Origin: Paraflavitalea pollutisoli | Lineage (GTDB): Bacteria; Bacteroidota; Bacteroidia; Chitinophagales; Chitinophagaceae | Direction of reading: 5' to 3' | NCBI RefSeq assembly: GCF_029360705.1 | Contig: NZ_JARKMX010000004.1 | Coordinates: 434,001 to 498,000, forward strand | Length of the DNA stretch: 64,000 nt | Shown here: one piece after another, positions 8,989 through 18,500 of the stretch | Layout: every line of letters starts with the position of its first letter | How positions within the stretch are numbered: the stretch's first letter is position 1 | Notes under the pieces: model-generated | What the model saw: only the letters and a program-made list of their open reading frames with translations | Told to the model about the DNA's origin: nothing | The model's database searches: none | Position numbers and translations under genes: made by a program

Positions 8989-10404
8989 ATGGCTGACTAT
9001 ACAACACCCGGCGTTTATATCGAGGAAGTGCCTCAATTGCCTCCGTCCATTACTGCGGTAGACACCGCCATCCCGGCCTTTATCGGTTATACGGAACGCG
9101 CGCGTGACCAGGCAGACGATGACCTGCTGCTGACGCCCAGGCGTATTAGTTCCTGGTATGAGTATGAGCACTATTTTGGCCGGGCGGATGCGGAGCAAAG
9201 CCTGGTGGTTAGTTTCGGACGGTCGACCGGGACCTCGGTGGAAATGAATCCGCGGTCGGAGGAAGCAACCCGCTCCAAATTCGTCCTGTACTATAGCCTG
9301 CAATTGTACTTTGCCAATGGTGGCGGTCCCTGTTATATCGTTTCGGTAGGAAATTACGCTACCAGCGGACGACAGGTATATGTAGAACTGTTGCTGGCCG
9401 GATTAGAAGCGGCTGGGCAGGTGGAAGAGGTAACGTTGCTGTGTTTTCCCGATGCACTGGGGCTGCCGGATGCACCCACCTACTATCTGCTGATGGGCGA
9501 GGCGATCAACCAGGCGGAGGCATTGAACAATCGATTTGTGCTCATGGACCTGTATGCGCCACGCGATGATTGGCGGGCCGACCGCCAAATGCTGCGGGAT
9601 CATTTACCCGGAACGGTCGATGGCCTGCGGAATGCTGCAGTATACTGGCCGGTGCTGGTGACCCGGGTCAATTTCGAATACAAACTGCCCGGCACCGATG
9701 ACGACGATGATGCGCTGGTGAAGATAGAAGGGAATAAACATGGCCATACCCTGGCCGAACTAAAGGAAAATAGTAATACCGATTACCTGCGGGCGAAGGA
9801 TGCCGTGCGCAGCCTGGCCATGAACCTGCCTGCTGCACCGGCGATGGCGGGTATCTATACACAAATTGATAGTACACGGGGTGTTTGGAAGGCGCCAGCG
9901 AATGTGGGGCTGGAATTGGTGGTTGGTCCTTACTGGGGTATCAATGATGCCAATCAGGGTGATATGAATGTAGATGTGGAAACGGGCCGGTCGATCAATG
10001 CGATCCGCTTTTTTAAAGGCAAAGGGACGGTGGTGTGGGGGGCGCGTACGCTGGCGGGTAACGACAATGATTGGCGCTACATACCGGTGCGCCGTTTTTA
10101 TATGATGGTGGAGGAATCGGTGAAGAAAGGTACCGAACAGTTTGTATTCGAACCCAATGATCGCAACACCTGGGTGCGGGTGAAAAGTATGATCGATCTT
10201 TTCCTGACCCAGCAATGGAAGGCCGGCGCACTGCAGGGTAGCACCGCCCACGATGCCTTTTTTGTCAAGGTTGGTCTGGGGGAGACCATGACGGAATTGG
10301 ATATCCAGGAAGGCCGGATGATTATCGAGATCGGCATGGCGGTAACAAGTCCCGCAGAATTCATGATCCTCCGAATTATGCACAAGATGCTGGCGGAAAG
10401 TTAG
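8989..10404 (+). CDS. Contractile tail sheath protein (phage/eCIS type), orphan
   Basis: This 471-residue protein has the classic sheath N terminus TPGVYIEEVPQLPPSI, an ITAVDTAIPAFIGYTERA core, and a C-terminal domain ending in IEIGMAVTSPAEFMILRI, as in phage tail sheaths and extracellular contractile injection systems (Phage_sheath_1 and its C-terminal domain). Sheaths polymerise around an inner tube and contract to drive it through a membrane. No tube, baseplate, spike, ATPase, terminator or toxin gene lies on either side: the left neighbour is GH43 and the right one a small lipoprotein. The coding frame is intact with no sign of decay. It may work with a cluster elsewhere in the genome. 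A clear family call; the role here is unknown. Confidence 0.9.
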   Translation: MADYTTPGVYIEEVPQLPPSITAVDTAIPAFIGYTERARDQADDDLLLTPRRISSWYEYEHYFGRADAEQSLVVSFGRSTGTSVEMNPRSEEATRSKFVLYYSLQLYFANGGGPCYIVSVGNYATSGRQVYVELLLAGLEAAGQVEEVTLLCFPDALGLPDAPTYYLLMGEAINQAEALNNRFVLMDLYAPRDDWRADRQMLRDHLPGTVDGLRNAAVYWPVLVTRVNFEYKLPGTDDDDDALVKIEGNKHGHTLAELKENSNTDYLRAKDAVRSLAMNLPAAPAMAGIYTQIDSTRGVWKAPANVGLELVVGPYWGINDANQGDMNVDVETGRSINAIRFFKGKGTVVWGARTLAGNDNDWRYIPVRRFYMMVEESVKKGTEQFVFEPNDRNTWVRVKSMIDLFLTQQWKAGALQGSTAHDAFFVKVGLGETMTELDIQEGRMIIEIGMAVTSPAEFMILRIMHKMLAES

Positions 10405-10421
10405 GGTGCGATCGTGCTACC

Positions 10422-10967
10422 TCAAAACTTCTGCAGGAAGGTAATCGCGTCACCGGTTCCGTTCAGCTTCAGGTAAAGCGCTTTGGTGCCATTGTTGTCC
10501 GTGCCCACCGTATAGGTATAGCGGGTAGTGACCGTCATTTCACTTTTGCCCAGATCCCTGTCTTCTTTGGTTTTGCCGTTCTCCGTTCTCTTGTAGTGCG
10601 CGGTGTTGGCATGTGTGATGATGGTGCCGGCTGCCTCATCGATTTCCACGGTTCCCTTGCTCAGCGATTGGTGGTAGGTAGAAAGTGTACCTGTGGTGGT
10701 GCGCGAGGTGAAGTATTGCGCATAGGTACCATTGGCATTGAAGTTAAAGGCTATGGCCAGTTCGAAAGCATTGCCGAGATAATCTGCCGGGTTTTGACTC
10801 CAGTATTCGGTCATCGAGAATTGTCCGTACATCCAGTTGCCTTGCAGGGCCGTGGAGACTGTTGTGCGGGGTCCGTTGCCGTAATTGTCAGAACTGCCTT
10901 TGTCTTTCTGGCAATTGGCGAATAAGGACGATAACACGATCGTCGTGACGATGAGTATTTTGTTCAT
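10422..10967 (-). CDS. Lipocalin-like lipoprotein of unknown function
   Basis: A 181-residue exported lipoprotein with lipobox LFANC (Cys19) followed by QKDKGSSDN. The rest is rich in beta-strand and Thr/Tyr/Asn. A motif near the N terminus (LQGNWMYGQF) and FNFNANGTYAQYF resemble the lipocalin-like proteins common in this phylum, but I do not recognise a specific family. It converges on the sheath gene with only 17 bases between the stop codons and is divergent from the SDR operon across a 223-base region. Confidence 0.65.
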   Translation of the reverse strand: MNKILIVTTIVLSSLFANCQKDKGSSDNYGNGPRTTVSTALQGNWMYGQFSMTEYWSQNPADYLGNAFELAIAFNFNANGTYAQYFTSRTTTGTLSTYHQSLSKGTVEIDEAAGTIITHANTAHYKRTENGKTKEDRDLGKSEMTVTTRYTYTVGTDNNGTKALYLKLNGTGDAITFLQKF

Positions 10968-11101
10968 GGCTATGATTTAATGGAGCAAAGGTCGATACGG
11001 GAGGTACCCTGTAAAAACGGATCGTTGGTGAATTGATAAAACCATTTCCTGAATTGTAGATGCCCGCGGAAGTTCAGGTTTTCACGATGATCGCCTCGGC
11101 C

Positions 11102-11137
11102 TGAACTTTTCAGCACATAAAAATTGAACTTTTGAAC
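11102..11137 (+). promoter_or_regulatory. TGAACTTTT direct repeats upstream of the SDR operon
   Basis: TGAACTTTT occurs at 11102-11110 and again at 11125-11133, 23 bases apart, and a third TTGAAC follows at 11132-11137. They lie 54-89 bases upstream of the SDR start, where an operator would be expected. The AraC-type regulator of the same operon is a candidate binder. This rests on repeat structure and position only. Confidence 0.3.
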
Positions 11138-11190
11138 AAATAGCCCTGGTTGTTTCGGGCCGACCTTTGTGTCCATAAAACGAATAGGTT

Positions 11191-12090
11191 ATGTGGACAA
11201 CAGCAAACATACCCGATCTGACGGGTAAAACGGCGATCGTTACCGGAGGCAATACCGGAGTGGGTTATGAAACGGTGAAAGCATTGTACAAGGCCGGCGC
11301 CACGGTCATCGTGGCGGCGCGGGACTACGGAAAAGCACAGGCTGCCATCGATGCGATCCAGGCGGCCGGACCAGGGCGTGGGCAAATGAGCGTGGGCCTG
11401 TTGAACCTGGCCAATCTTACCAGCATCGGGACCTTTGCGGATGCTGTCAAAACCGATTACAATTCCCTCGATATCCTCGTCAACAACGCAGGCGTGATGA
11501 TCCCTCCAGCCTCCACCACCGACGATGGCTACGAACTGCAATTTGGGGTCAATTTCCTGGGACATTTTGCCCTGACGGGACATTTGCTGCCGCTGTTGCA
11601 ACAGGCCGCTCATGCCCGCGTAGTGACCGTCAGCAGCGGTGCGGCCATCCGGGTAGATGGCATCGACTTCGACAACCTGCGGCTGGAGAAACCCTACGAT
11701 GCCTGGCGCGAGTATGCCGTGAGCAAACTGGCCGATATCCTCTTTACCCGAGAACTCGACAGAAAAGCGTCCGGTATCCTGTCTGTAGCCGCCCACCCGG
11801 GTGTTACCAGAACAGACCTGCAACGTCATATACCCGCCGAAGAACTGGCAGGATTGTTTGCCCGGTTCGATACGGTGATGGAACCCTGGCAGGGTGCTTT
11901 GCCGCAACTGTACACCGCTACGGCGCCTGGTATTGCAGGTGGGGCTTTTTATGGCCCGGATGGCGACCAGGAGTTTTCCGGTTACCCCGCCTTATCCCAT
12001 TACAACACGCCCGCTATGCAGGATGAGCAACTGGCAGCCCGCCTGTGGGACTATGCCACCGAAGTCACCGGCATCCATTTTTCATTCTAA
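11191..12090 (+). CDS. SDR family NAD(P)-dependent oxidoreductase
   Basis: A cytoplasmic short-chain dehydrogenase/reductase of 299 residues, close to the retinol-dehydrogenase-like group of bacterial SDRs. It has the cofactor motif TGGNTGVG (residues 18-25), the structural NNAGVM motif and the catalytic YAVSK pair (YxxxK). The Arg in VAARD after the second strand suggests NADP(H) use. It is the first gene of a three-gene set with a dihydroflavonol-reductase-like gene (14 bases downstream) and an AraC regulator. The substrate is unknown. This is one of three SDR-plus-AraC groupings in the window. Confidence 0.9.
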   Translation: MWTTANIPDLTGKTAIVTGGNTGVGYETVKALYKAGATVIVAARDYGKAQAAIDAIQAAGPGRGQMSVGLLNLANLTSIGTFADAVKTDYNSLDILVNNAGVMIPPASTTDDGYELQFGVNFLGHFALTGHLLPLLQQAAHARVVTVSSGAAIRVDGIDFDNLRLEKPYDAWREYAVSKLADILFTRELDRKASGILSVAAHPGVTRTDLQRHIPAEELAGLFARFDTVMEPWQGALPQLYTATAPGIAGGAFYGPDGDQEFSGYPALSHYNTPAMQDEQLAARLWDYATEVTGIHFSF

Positions 12091-12104
12091 ATCCATTCTA
12101 TAGC

Positions 12105-13058
12105 ATGAACAATCAAACCGTACTCGTAACCGGTGGAACTGGCTTTGTAGGTATTCATATCCTCTTGCAATTATTACAGCAGGGATATACCGTTAAGACG
12201 ACTTTGCGCTCCCTGTCGCGGAAAACAGAGATCGAAAAGGCGTTGCAGGAAGCCGGCCTTTCTTCCTTCGAACGGCTTTCTTACTACGAGGCAGACCTGA
12301 ACGCAGACGAGGGCTGGGCAGCTGCGGTGGCGGGTTGCGATTATGTATTGCATGTCGCTTCGCCTTTTCCGACTGGTCAGCCTGCCGATGAAAATGAACT
12401 GATTCTGCCTGCCCGTGACGGTGCCTTGCGGGTGCTGCAAGCTGCCCGGGATGCCGGCGTGAAGCGTGTGGTGCTGACATCTTCATTTGCCGCTATTGGT
12501 TACAGCACGCCTCCGCAGGATCACGTCTATACCGAACGGGATTGGACGGACCCTGCCATCCCGCTGCCGGCCTATATCAAATCAAAGACGGTAGCTGAAA
12601 TCGCAGCCTGGGATTTTATCGCCAATGAGGGTGGTGCGCTGGAACTGTCGGTAGTCAATCCCGTGGGAATCTTTGGGCCTGCTATTGGCGGCATTACTTC
12701 TTCTTCTATCGATGTGGTGGTGAAAGGGATCATTAATGGTACCACCAATGTCAGCCCCGACTTTACCCTGGGCGTGGTAGATGTGCGTGACGTGGCCGAT
12801 ATACACCTGAAGGCCATGGTGCTTCCTGCTGCTGCGGGACAACGTTTCCTCGCTACCGCCGAAGGTGCCCTGAGTTTTTACGATGTGGCACAATTGATCC
12901 GGCAGGAGCGGCCCCACCGTGCTGCTCATATAGCAGCGATGAACCCCACCGATAAAGCGTTTTATATTACGCTCTCCAATGAGAAGGCGCGTAACGTATT
13001 GGGTTGGCAACCCCGCTCCAAAGAGGAAGCGCTGCTGGCCAGTGTCGATACGGTGTAA
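12105..13058 (+). CDS. NAD-dependent epimerase / dihydroflavonol-4-reductase-like oxidoreductase
   Basis: An extended-SDR protein of 317 residues. The N terminus VLVTGGTGFVGIHI is the Rossmann glycine motif, YIKSK is the catalytic YxxxK, and NPVGIFGP is typical of the dihydroflavonol reductase / cinnamyl reductase-like branch. The first 20 codons of the longer open frame overlap the SDR gene; ATG 12105 gives the expected N terminus and a 14-base gap. It probably reduces a carbonyl or aldehyde in the same process as the adjacent SDR, but the substrate cannot be inferred. Confidence 0.9.
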   Translation: MNNQTVLVTGGTGFVGIHILLQLLQQGYTVKTTLRSLSRKTEIEKALQEAGLSSFERLSYYEADLNADEGWAAAVAGCDYVLHVASPFPTGQPADENELILPARDGALRVLQAARDAGVKRVVLTSSFAAIGYSTPPQDHVYTERDWTDPAIPLPAYIKSKTVAEIAAWDFIANEGGALELSVVNPVGIFGPAIGGITSSSIDVVVKGIINGTTNVSPDFTLGVVDVRDVADIHLKAMVLPAAAGQRFLATAEGALSFYDVAQLIRQERPHRAAHIAAMNPTDKAFYITLSNEKARNVLGWQPRSKEEALLASVDTV

Positions 13059-13093
13059 TGGTGTAAATTTGGTGTGGTGTAAAACAAAGCAAG

Positions 13094-13888
13094 GTGAAAT
13101 TCAACAATATTCATTCCTGTCAGTTGGGCCCTGAAATATCGCCGGAGCATTTTATTCCGGAACATTTCTTCCTGTACCTGCTCGCCGGATCGATGGTGGC
13201 CTATGATGGTCGCAAGGAATACACGCTGCAACCCGGTGATTTTGCCATCGCCCGCAAGAACTATCCCATACGGTATACGAAATACAAAGACGGGGATGTG
13301 TTTGAGAAGATCATCATCACGTTGGATGAACCTTTTCTGCAACGGTTCCTGGAAAGGCATCCTTATGTGGTGCACCCGGTGCAAAACGAAGAAGCCTTTT
13401 TGTTTATTGAAGACAAGGGACGCATCCATCCTTTCATTCAATCGCTGGAGCCGTATTACAATGGGGGTGAGCAAATCGAGGAAACATTTGTAGATGTAAA
13501 ACGGGAGGAGTTGCTGCTGATCCTCTTGTCGCAACAACCCGGACTGGCGGATATTTTGTTCAATTTCACCATCCCGGAAAAGATCGACCTGGAGGATTAT
13601 ATGAACCGGAATTTCCGGTTCAACCTGAGTCTCGAGCGGTTTGCCCTGATGACGGGGAGAAGCCTGTCGTCTTTCAAACGGGATTTTCAGAAAACCTTTG
13701 GCAGTACGCCAGGACATTGGCTAACGCAAAAGCGGCTGGAGGAAGCGTATTTCTTGCTGCACACGGAAAAGCGCAAGCCCAATGACGTATACGCGGAAGT
13801 TGGATTTGAGGACCTGTCGCATTTCTCCTTCGCTTTTAAGAAGCGATTTGGGAAAACGCCGGCGGAAGTGCGCAGGCTGGCGGCGTAG
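13094..13888 (+). CDS. AraC family transcriptional regulator
   Basis: A 264-residue regulator with an N-terminal cupin-like sensing domain (ITLDEP, LQPGDFAIARK) and a C-terminal pair of helix-turn-helix motifs (LERFALMTGRSLSSFKRDFQKTFG, split here by line of reading, then VGFEDLSHFSFAFKKRFG). It starts with GTG at 13094, preceded by a purine-rich AAAGCAAGG that acts as a plausible ribosome binding site. It lies 35 bases after the reductase gene on the same strand, so it probably controls its own operon. It converges on the RND efflux operon, from which it is separated by a strong hairpin terminator. Confidence 0.9.
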   Translation: MKFNNIHSCQLGPEISPEHFIPEHFFLYLLAGSMVAYDGRKEYTLQPGDFAIARKNYPIRYTKYKDGDVFEKIIITLDEPFLQRFLERHPYVVHPVQNEEAFLFIEDKGRIHPFIQSLEPYYNGGEQIEETFVDVKREELLLILLSQQPGLADILFNFTIPEKIDLEDYMNRNFRFNLSLERFALMTGRSLSSFKRDFQKTFGSTPGHWLTQKRLEEAYFLLHTEKRKPNDVYAEVGFEDLSHFSFAFKKRFGKTPAEVRRLAA

Positions 13889-14022
13889 GGCAGCTGTCTT
13901 GTAAACGGGAAACGATACGGCTCGGGCAGGGTAGGTATACTGACAACCCATTGGCAGACATACAGCGACCCTGCAGGATACCATAAGCGGACGGCTCTAT
14001 ATGTGCTCTATAGGTTTGAATA

Positions 14023-14053
14023 AATTGGGCAGCCCTTTCGAGGCTGCCCAATT
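14023..14053 (-). terminator. Bidirectional hairpin terminator between AraC gene and RND operon
   Basis: A perfect 12-base stem (14023-14034 with 14042-14053) and a 7-base loop, with AT-rich flanks on both sides. It sits 16 bases past the stop of the outer-membrane factor gene and about 135 bases past the convergent AraC gene. The remaining part of 13889-14068 shows nothing else. Confidence 0.75.
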
Positions 14054-14068
14054 ATTTACAGGATGTCG

Positions 14069-15505
14069 TTATTTCCAACCACCGCCGAGTGCGCGGTAAA
14101 TATTCACGACTGCGTTCATCTGTTGTTTCTGCGTTTCAAGCAATTCGAATTTAGATTCGAGTGCGTCGCGCTGTGTCAGCAACACCTCCATATAATCGGC
14201 GCGCGCTGATTTGAACAGGTCGCCGGAGATACTGATCGATTGGGTCAGCGCTTCCACCTGTTGTGCTTTCAGCGCATAACTCTTTTCCAGGTTGCCGATA
14301 TTGCTCAACTGGTTGGCCACCTCGATATAGGCGTTGAGGATCGTACGCTCATACTGGTAAATGGCCTGGGTTTGTTTGGCATTCGCATTGGAATAGCCCG
14401 CCTTGATCGCATTTCTGTTGACGAGCGGCGCCATCAGGTCGCCGGCCAGCGAGTATAACAACGACTCGGGCGTCTTGAACAAGAGGCCCGGACTAAAGGC
14501 ATTGTAGCCCAGTGAAGCCGACAGGCCAATGGAAGGCAGGAATTGCGCCCTGGCTACCTGTACATCGAGTTTGCTGGCGGTCAATTCCAATTCTGCCTGC
14601 CTGATATCTGGCCGGTTGACCAGCAGCTGAGAAGGCAAGCCAGCATGCACCGGTGTCAGCATATCCTTGTTGAAAGCCTGCGCATCGCGCTGGATCGGTT
14701 GGGGAAACCGGGCCAGCAGGAAGTTGATCCTGTTTTCGGTTTCCGTGATCTGTTGCTGGATGCCAAACTGGAGGCTTTTGGTGTTCAGTACTTCCGCCTC
14801 GAATTTTCGTACAGCCAGTTCCGTGGCACGGGCTGCTTCTTTCTGTGCCTTTACAATTTCCAGGGCGTTCTGCTGGATGGCGATATTCTGTTTTACGATC
14901 GCCAGCTGGTTGTCGAGTGCCAGCAGCTCGTAATACGAATTGGCGATCTCTGCGATCAGGTTGGTGATCACGAAATTCCGGCCTTCTACCGTAGCGAGGT
15001 ACCTGTTGACGGATGCTTTGGTGGCGTTGCGCAGCTTGTGCCACACGTCGAGCTCCCAGGTGGCGTAAGCGCCAATCAGAAAATCGGGCAGTGGCTCCGG
15101 CATTTCTTTGCCGGGTTTGATCTCGGTCGTGGCATCGCCGGCACCCTGGCTGGTGTAGCGGCCTACCTTGTCGATACCAGCGCCTGCTTTCACGCCTACA
15201 AAGGGCAGGTATTCCCCTTTACGGGCCTGGATCTCGTTACGGGTGATCTTGATCTCCTGCAGGGTGATGTTGAGCTCCTGGTTATTCTTGATCGCTGTAT
15301 CGATCAGCGCCCGCAGGTGGGGATCGGTAAAGAAGGTATTCCAGGCCACCGAACCGGAGTTGGTGGAATCCTGACTGCCGGCATAACTGTCAGGTGTCTT
15401 GTTGTTGGCTTCCCGGTTTGTGAGCACGGGAATTTTACAAGCCGGGTAAAGGAGGGCGATACAAGCGATCGCCCCCAGTGTTTTGACTATCGTGTGCTTA
15501 CACAT
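14069..15505 (-). CDS. RND efflux outer-membrane factor lipoprotein (NodT/OprM type)
   Basis: A TolC-like outer-membrane channel of 478 residues. The signal peptide ends in lipobox LLYPAC (Cys23), so it is lipid-anchored as in OprM. Two OEP repeats follow; family marks include WNTFFTDPHLRALIDTAIKNNQELNI, read in two parts, LLVNRPDIRQAE and the long helical arms. It is the last gene of the adaptor-pump-channel operon and its start overlaps the end of the pump gene by 8 bases. Together the three proteins form a tripartite pump spanning the envelope. The drug or metabolite exported is unknown. Confidence 0.95.
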   Translation of the reverse strand: MCKHTIVKTLGAIACIALLYPACKIPVLTNREANNKTPDSYAGSQDSTNSGSVAWNTFFTDPHLRALIDTAIKNNQELNITLQEIKITRNEIQARKGEYLPFVGVKAGAGIDKVGRYTSQGAGDATTEIKPGKEMPEPLPDFLIGAYATWELDVWHKLRNATKASVNRYLATVEGRNFVITNLIAEIANSYYELLALDNQLAIVKQNIAIQQNALEIVKAQKEAARATELAVRKFEAEVLNTKSLQFGIQQQITETENRINFLLARFPQPIQRDAQAFNKDMLTPVHAGLPSQLLVNRPDIRQAELELTASKLDVQVARAQFLPSIGLSASLGYNAFSPGLLFKTPESLLYSLAGDLMAPLVNRNAIKAGYSNANAKQTQAIYQYERTILNAYIEVANQLSNIGNLEKSYALKAQQVEALTQSISISGDLFKSARADYMEVLLTQRDALESKFELLETQKQQMNAVVNIYRALGGGWK

Positions 15506-18500
15506 TGTGATCGATTTCTTCTGTTAATGGATTCTCATCTTCACCCCGGATGAGCTTGCGTTTGGCGGCGAGGCTGCCGAATATGTAATACAATCCGGGA
15601 ATGAGGATGACCCCGAAAATGGTACCCAGCAACATACCTCCGGCAGAAGCCGCGCCAATGGTGTGGTTGCCGATCGCGCCCGGACCTGTCGCAAACAACA
15701 GCGGTATCAGACCGGCAATGAAGGCCAGGGAGGTCATCAGGATCGGGCGGAAACGCACGCGGGCTCCCTCGATAGCTGCCTGCAACACGGTAGCGCCTGC
15801 GCGGTGTTGCTGCACGGCAAACTCTACGATCAGTACCGCATTTTTACCCAACAGTCCCACGAGCATCACCAACCCCACCTGCGCGTAGATATCGTTGGCC
15901 AGCCCCATGACCTTAACCAGGGCAAAGGCGCCAAATACACCAGCAGGCAGTGACAGGATCACGACCAACGGCAGGATGAAGCTTTCGTATTGCGCGGCGA
16001 GGATGAGGTACACAAAGGCCAGTACGATAATGAAGATGTAGACGGCCTCGTTGCCACGTTCGTTTTCATCTTTGGAAAGACCTTCCCAATCGATGTCGTA
16101 GCCGCGGGGCAGTATTTGTGCGGCGACTTCCTGGATGGCCTTGGTGGCTTCTCCACTGCTGAAGCCGGCAGCGGGTTCCCCGCGAATGGCGGATGAGGTG
16201 TACATATTGTACCGGGTGATCTCATTGAGGCCATGTGTTTTCTTCACCGACATGAAGGCCGAGTACGGCACCATCTCATCGCGGTTGTTCTTCACATACA
16301 GTTTCATGAGGTCATCGGGCAGGGCGCGGTATTCGGGCGATGCCTGTACATATACTTTCAGCGCAGTACCAAAGCGAATAAAGCCCAGCTCGTAGGTACT
16401 ACCGATGAGGATCGACAGGTTGTCCATTGCCTTACCGATGGAAACCCCTTTTTGCATGGCTGCCTTGTTGTCTATCTCTAGCTCAAACTGCGGATAGTTG
16501 GCACTAAAGAAGGTAAACAGACCGGTGAGCTCTTTGCGTTTTTCCAGGGCGGCCATGAACTCGTCGTTCACTTTCTCGAGATCGCGGTAGTCGTCGCTGT
16601 TGGTCTTATCGAGCAGGCGCAAGGCAAAGCCACCAGCGGCGCCATAACCCGGTACGGCGGGCGGACCAAAGAACTCGATGGTAGCACCTGGTATCTCTTT
16701 CGCTTTTTCTTCCAGTTCTTCGATGACCTGCGTCACCGACTGCTTGCGTTCGTCCCAGGGTTTCAGGTTGATCAAACAGGTGCCGGCGTTGGATCCACGG
16801 CCTTCCGTCAATACTTCATAACCTGCCAGGGCAGATACGGATTGGATACCCTCGATCTTTTCAGCGATCTCCTGTACGTGACGGGATACATCGTTGGTTC
16901 TTTCCAGGGTAGAGCCCGGCGGTGTTTGTATGATGGCATAGATCATGCCCTGGTCTTCGCTGGGGATGAAGCCGGATGGCAGTACGCGGCTGATGCCGAA
17001 GATGCCGAACGCAAAGGCAGCCAGCATACCAAAGGTGATGAGACGGCGGTTGACGATGACTTTCAGCAGGCTGGTATACCGACCGGTGAGCTTTTCGAAG
17101 AGCCGGTTGAAACCATCGATCAAACGGTTGATCGGCGACTTCTTACGCGGCTTGCCGTGGTTATTCTTGAGGATGATGGCACAAAGCACCGGTGTGAGCG
17201 TCAGGGCTACCACACCCGACAACACGATGGCCGTTGCCATGGTGATCGAGAACTGGCGGTAGAAGATCCCCACCGGGCCCGACATAAATGCCACCGGGAT
17301 AAATACCGCTGCCATAACGAAGGTGATGGCGATGATGGCCCCTGCGATCTCGTGTACCACTTTTACGGTTGCCTGGTAAGGCGAGAGGTGTTCTTCTTCC
17401 ATCTTGGCATGCACGGCTTCGATCACCACGATCGCATTATCCACCACGATACCGATGGCCAGTACGAGGGCAAACAGCGTGATGAGGTTGATCGTGAGCC
17501 CAAATAGCTGCATGAAGAAGAAGGCACCCACCAGCGATACGGGTACCGCCAGGGTAGGGATGAGGGTAGAGCGCCAGTCGCCGAGGAACAGGAATACCAC
17601 GATGGCTACCAGGATAAACGCTTCAGTGAGGGTATGTATCACCTTTTCGATCGAGGCGTCGAGGAAGCTCGATACGTCGTAACTGATCTCGTAATCCATT
17701 CCGGGGGGGAACTGACCCACTTTGATCTCCTGCAGTTTGGCCTTGATGCGCTTGATCACATCGCTGGCATTACTGCCATAGGTTTGTTTCAGCACGATCG
17801 CCGCGGAAGGGTGTCCGTTGAGGTTGGAGTAGATATCATAGAATTCGCTGCCAAACTCCACATCGGCCACGTCTTTGAGGTAGAGGATCTCGCCTTCGGG
17901 ATTGGCGCGGATGATCACATCCTGGTATTGCTCGGGTTTGTTGTAACGTCCTTTGTAGGTGAGTACGTATTCCAGGGCCTGGGAGCGTTTGCCGTCGCTT
18001 CGTCCAAGTCGGCCGGGCGATCCGATAATGCTTTGTGAACCCAATGCTTCCATCACTTCTTCGGTGGATACGTTGTAGGCCCGCATGCGGTCGGGTTTGA
18101 GCCAGATACGCATGGCGTATTGCCGGCTACCGAGGATCTGGGCGCTACCGATGCCTTTTACCCGGCGCAGCTCCTGCAGGATGTTGATGCTGGCATAGTT
18201 GTACAGGAAGTTTTCGTCGGCCTTGGTATCGGTACTGTATACGTTCACATACATCAGCATGTTTGGCTGCAGTACACTTACGGTGATACCTTCCCGCTGC
18301 ACGAGCTCTGGCAGACGGCTCGTTACCTGCTCGATGCGGTTCTTCACGTTGACCACGGCAACGTTCGGATCGGTCTCGAGGTCGAATACCACCTGGATAT
18401 TCGCTTCACCGGCACTCACCGCATCGGACGTGATGTATTTCATGCCAGGTACGCCGTTTACCGCTTTTTCCATCGGGATGAGTACGGATTGTACCAGTAC

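Noticed and set aside
8989-10404. Reading the sheath gene as part of a prophage
   Set aside because: No integrase, capsid, terminase, lysis or other tail gene lies nearby, and both neighbours are ordinary chromosomal genes.
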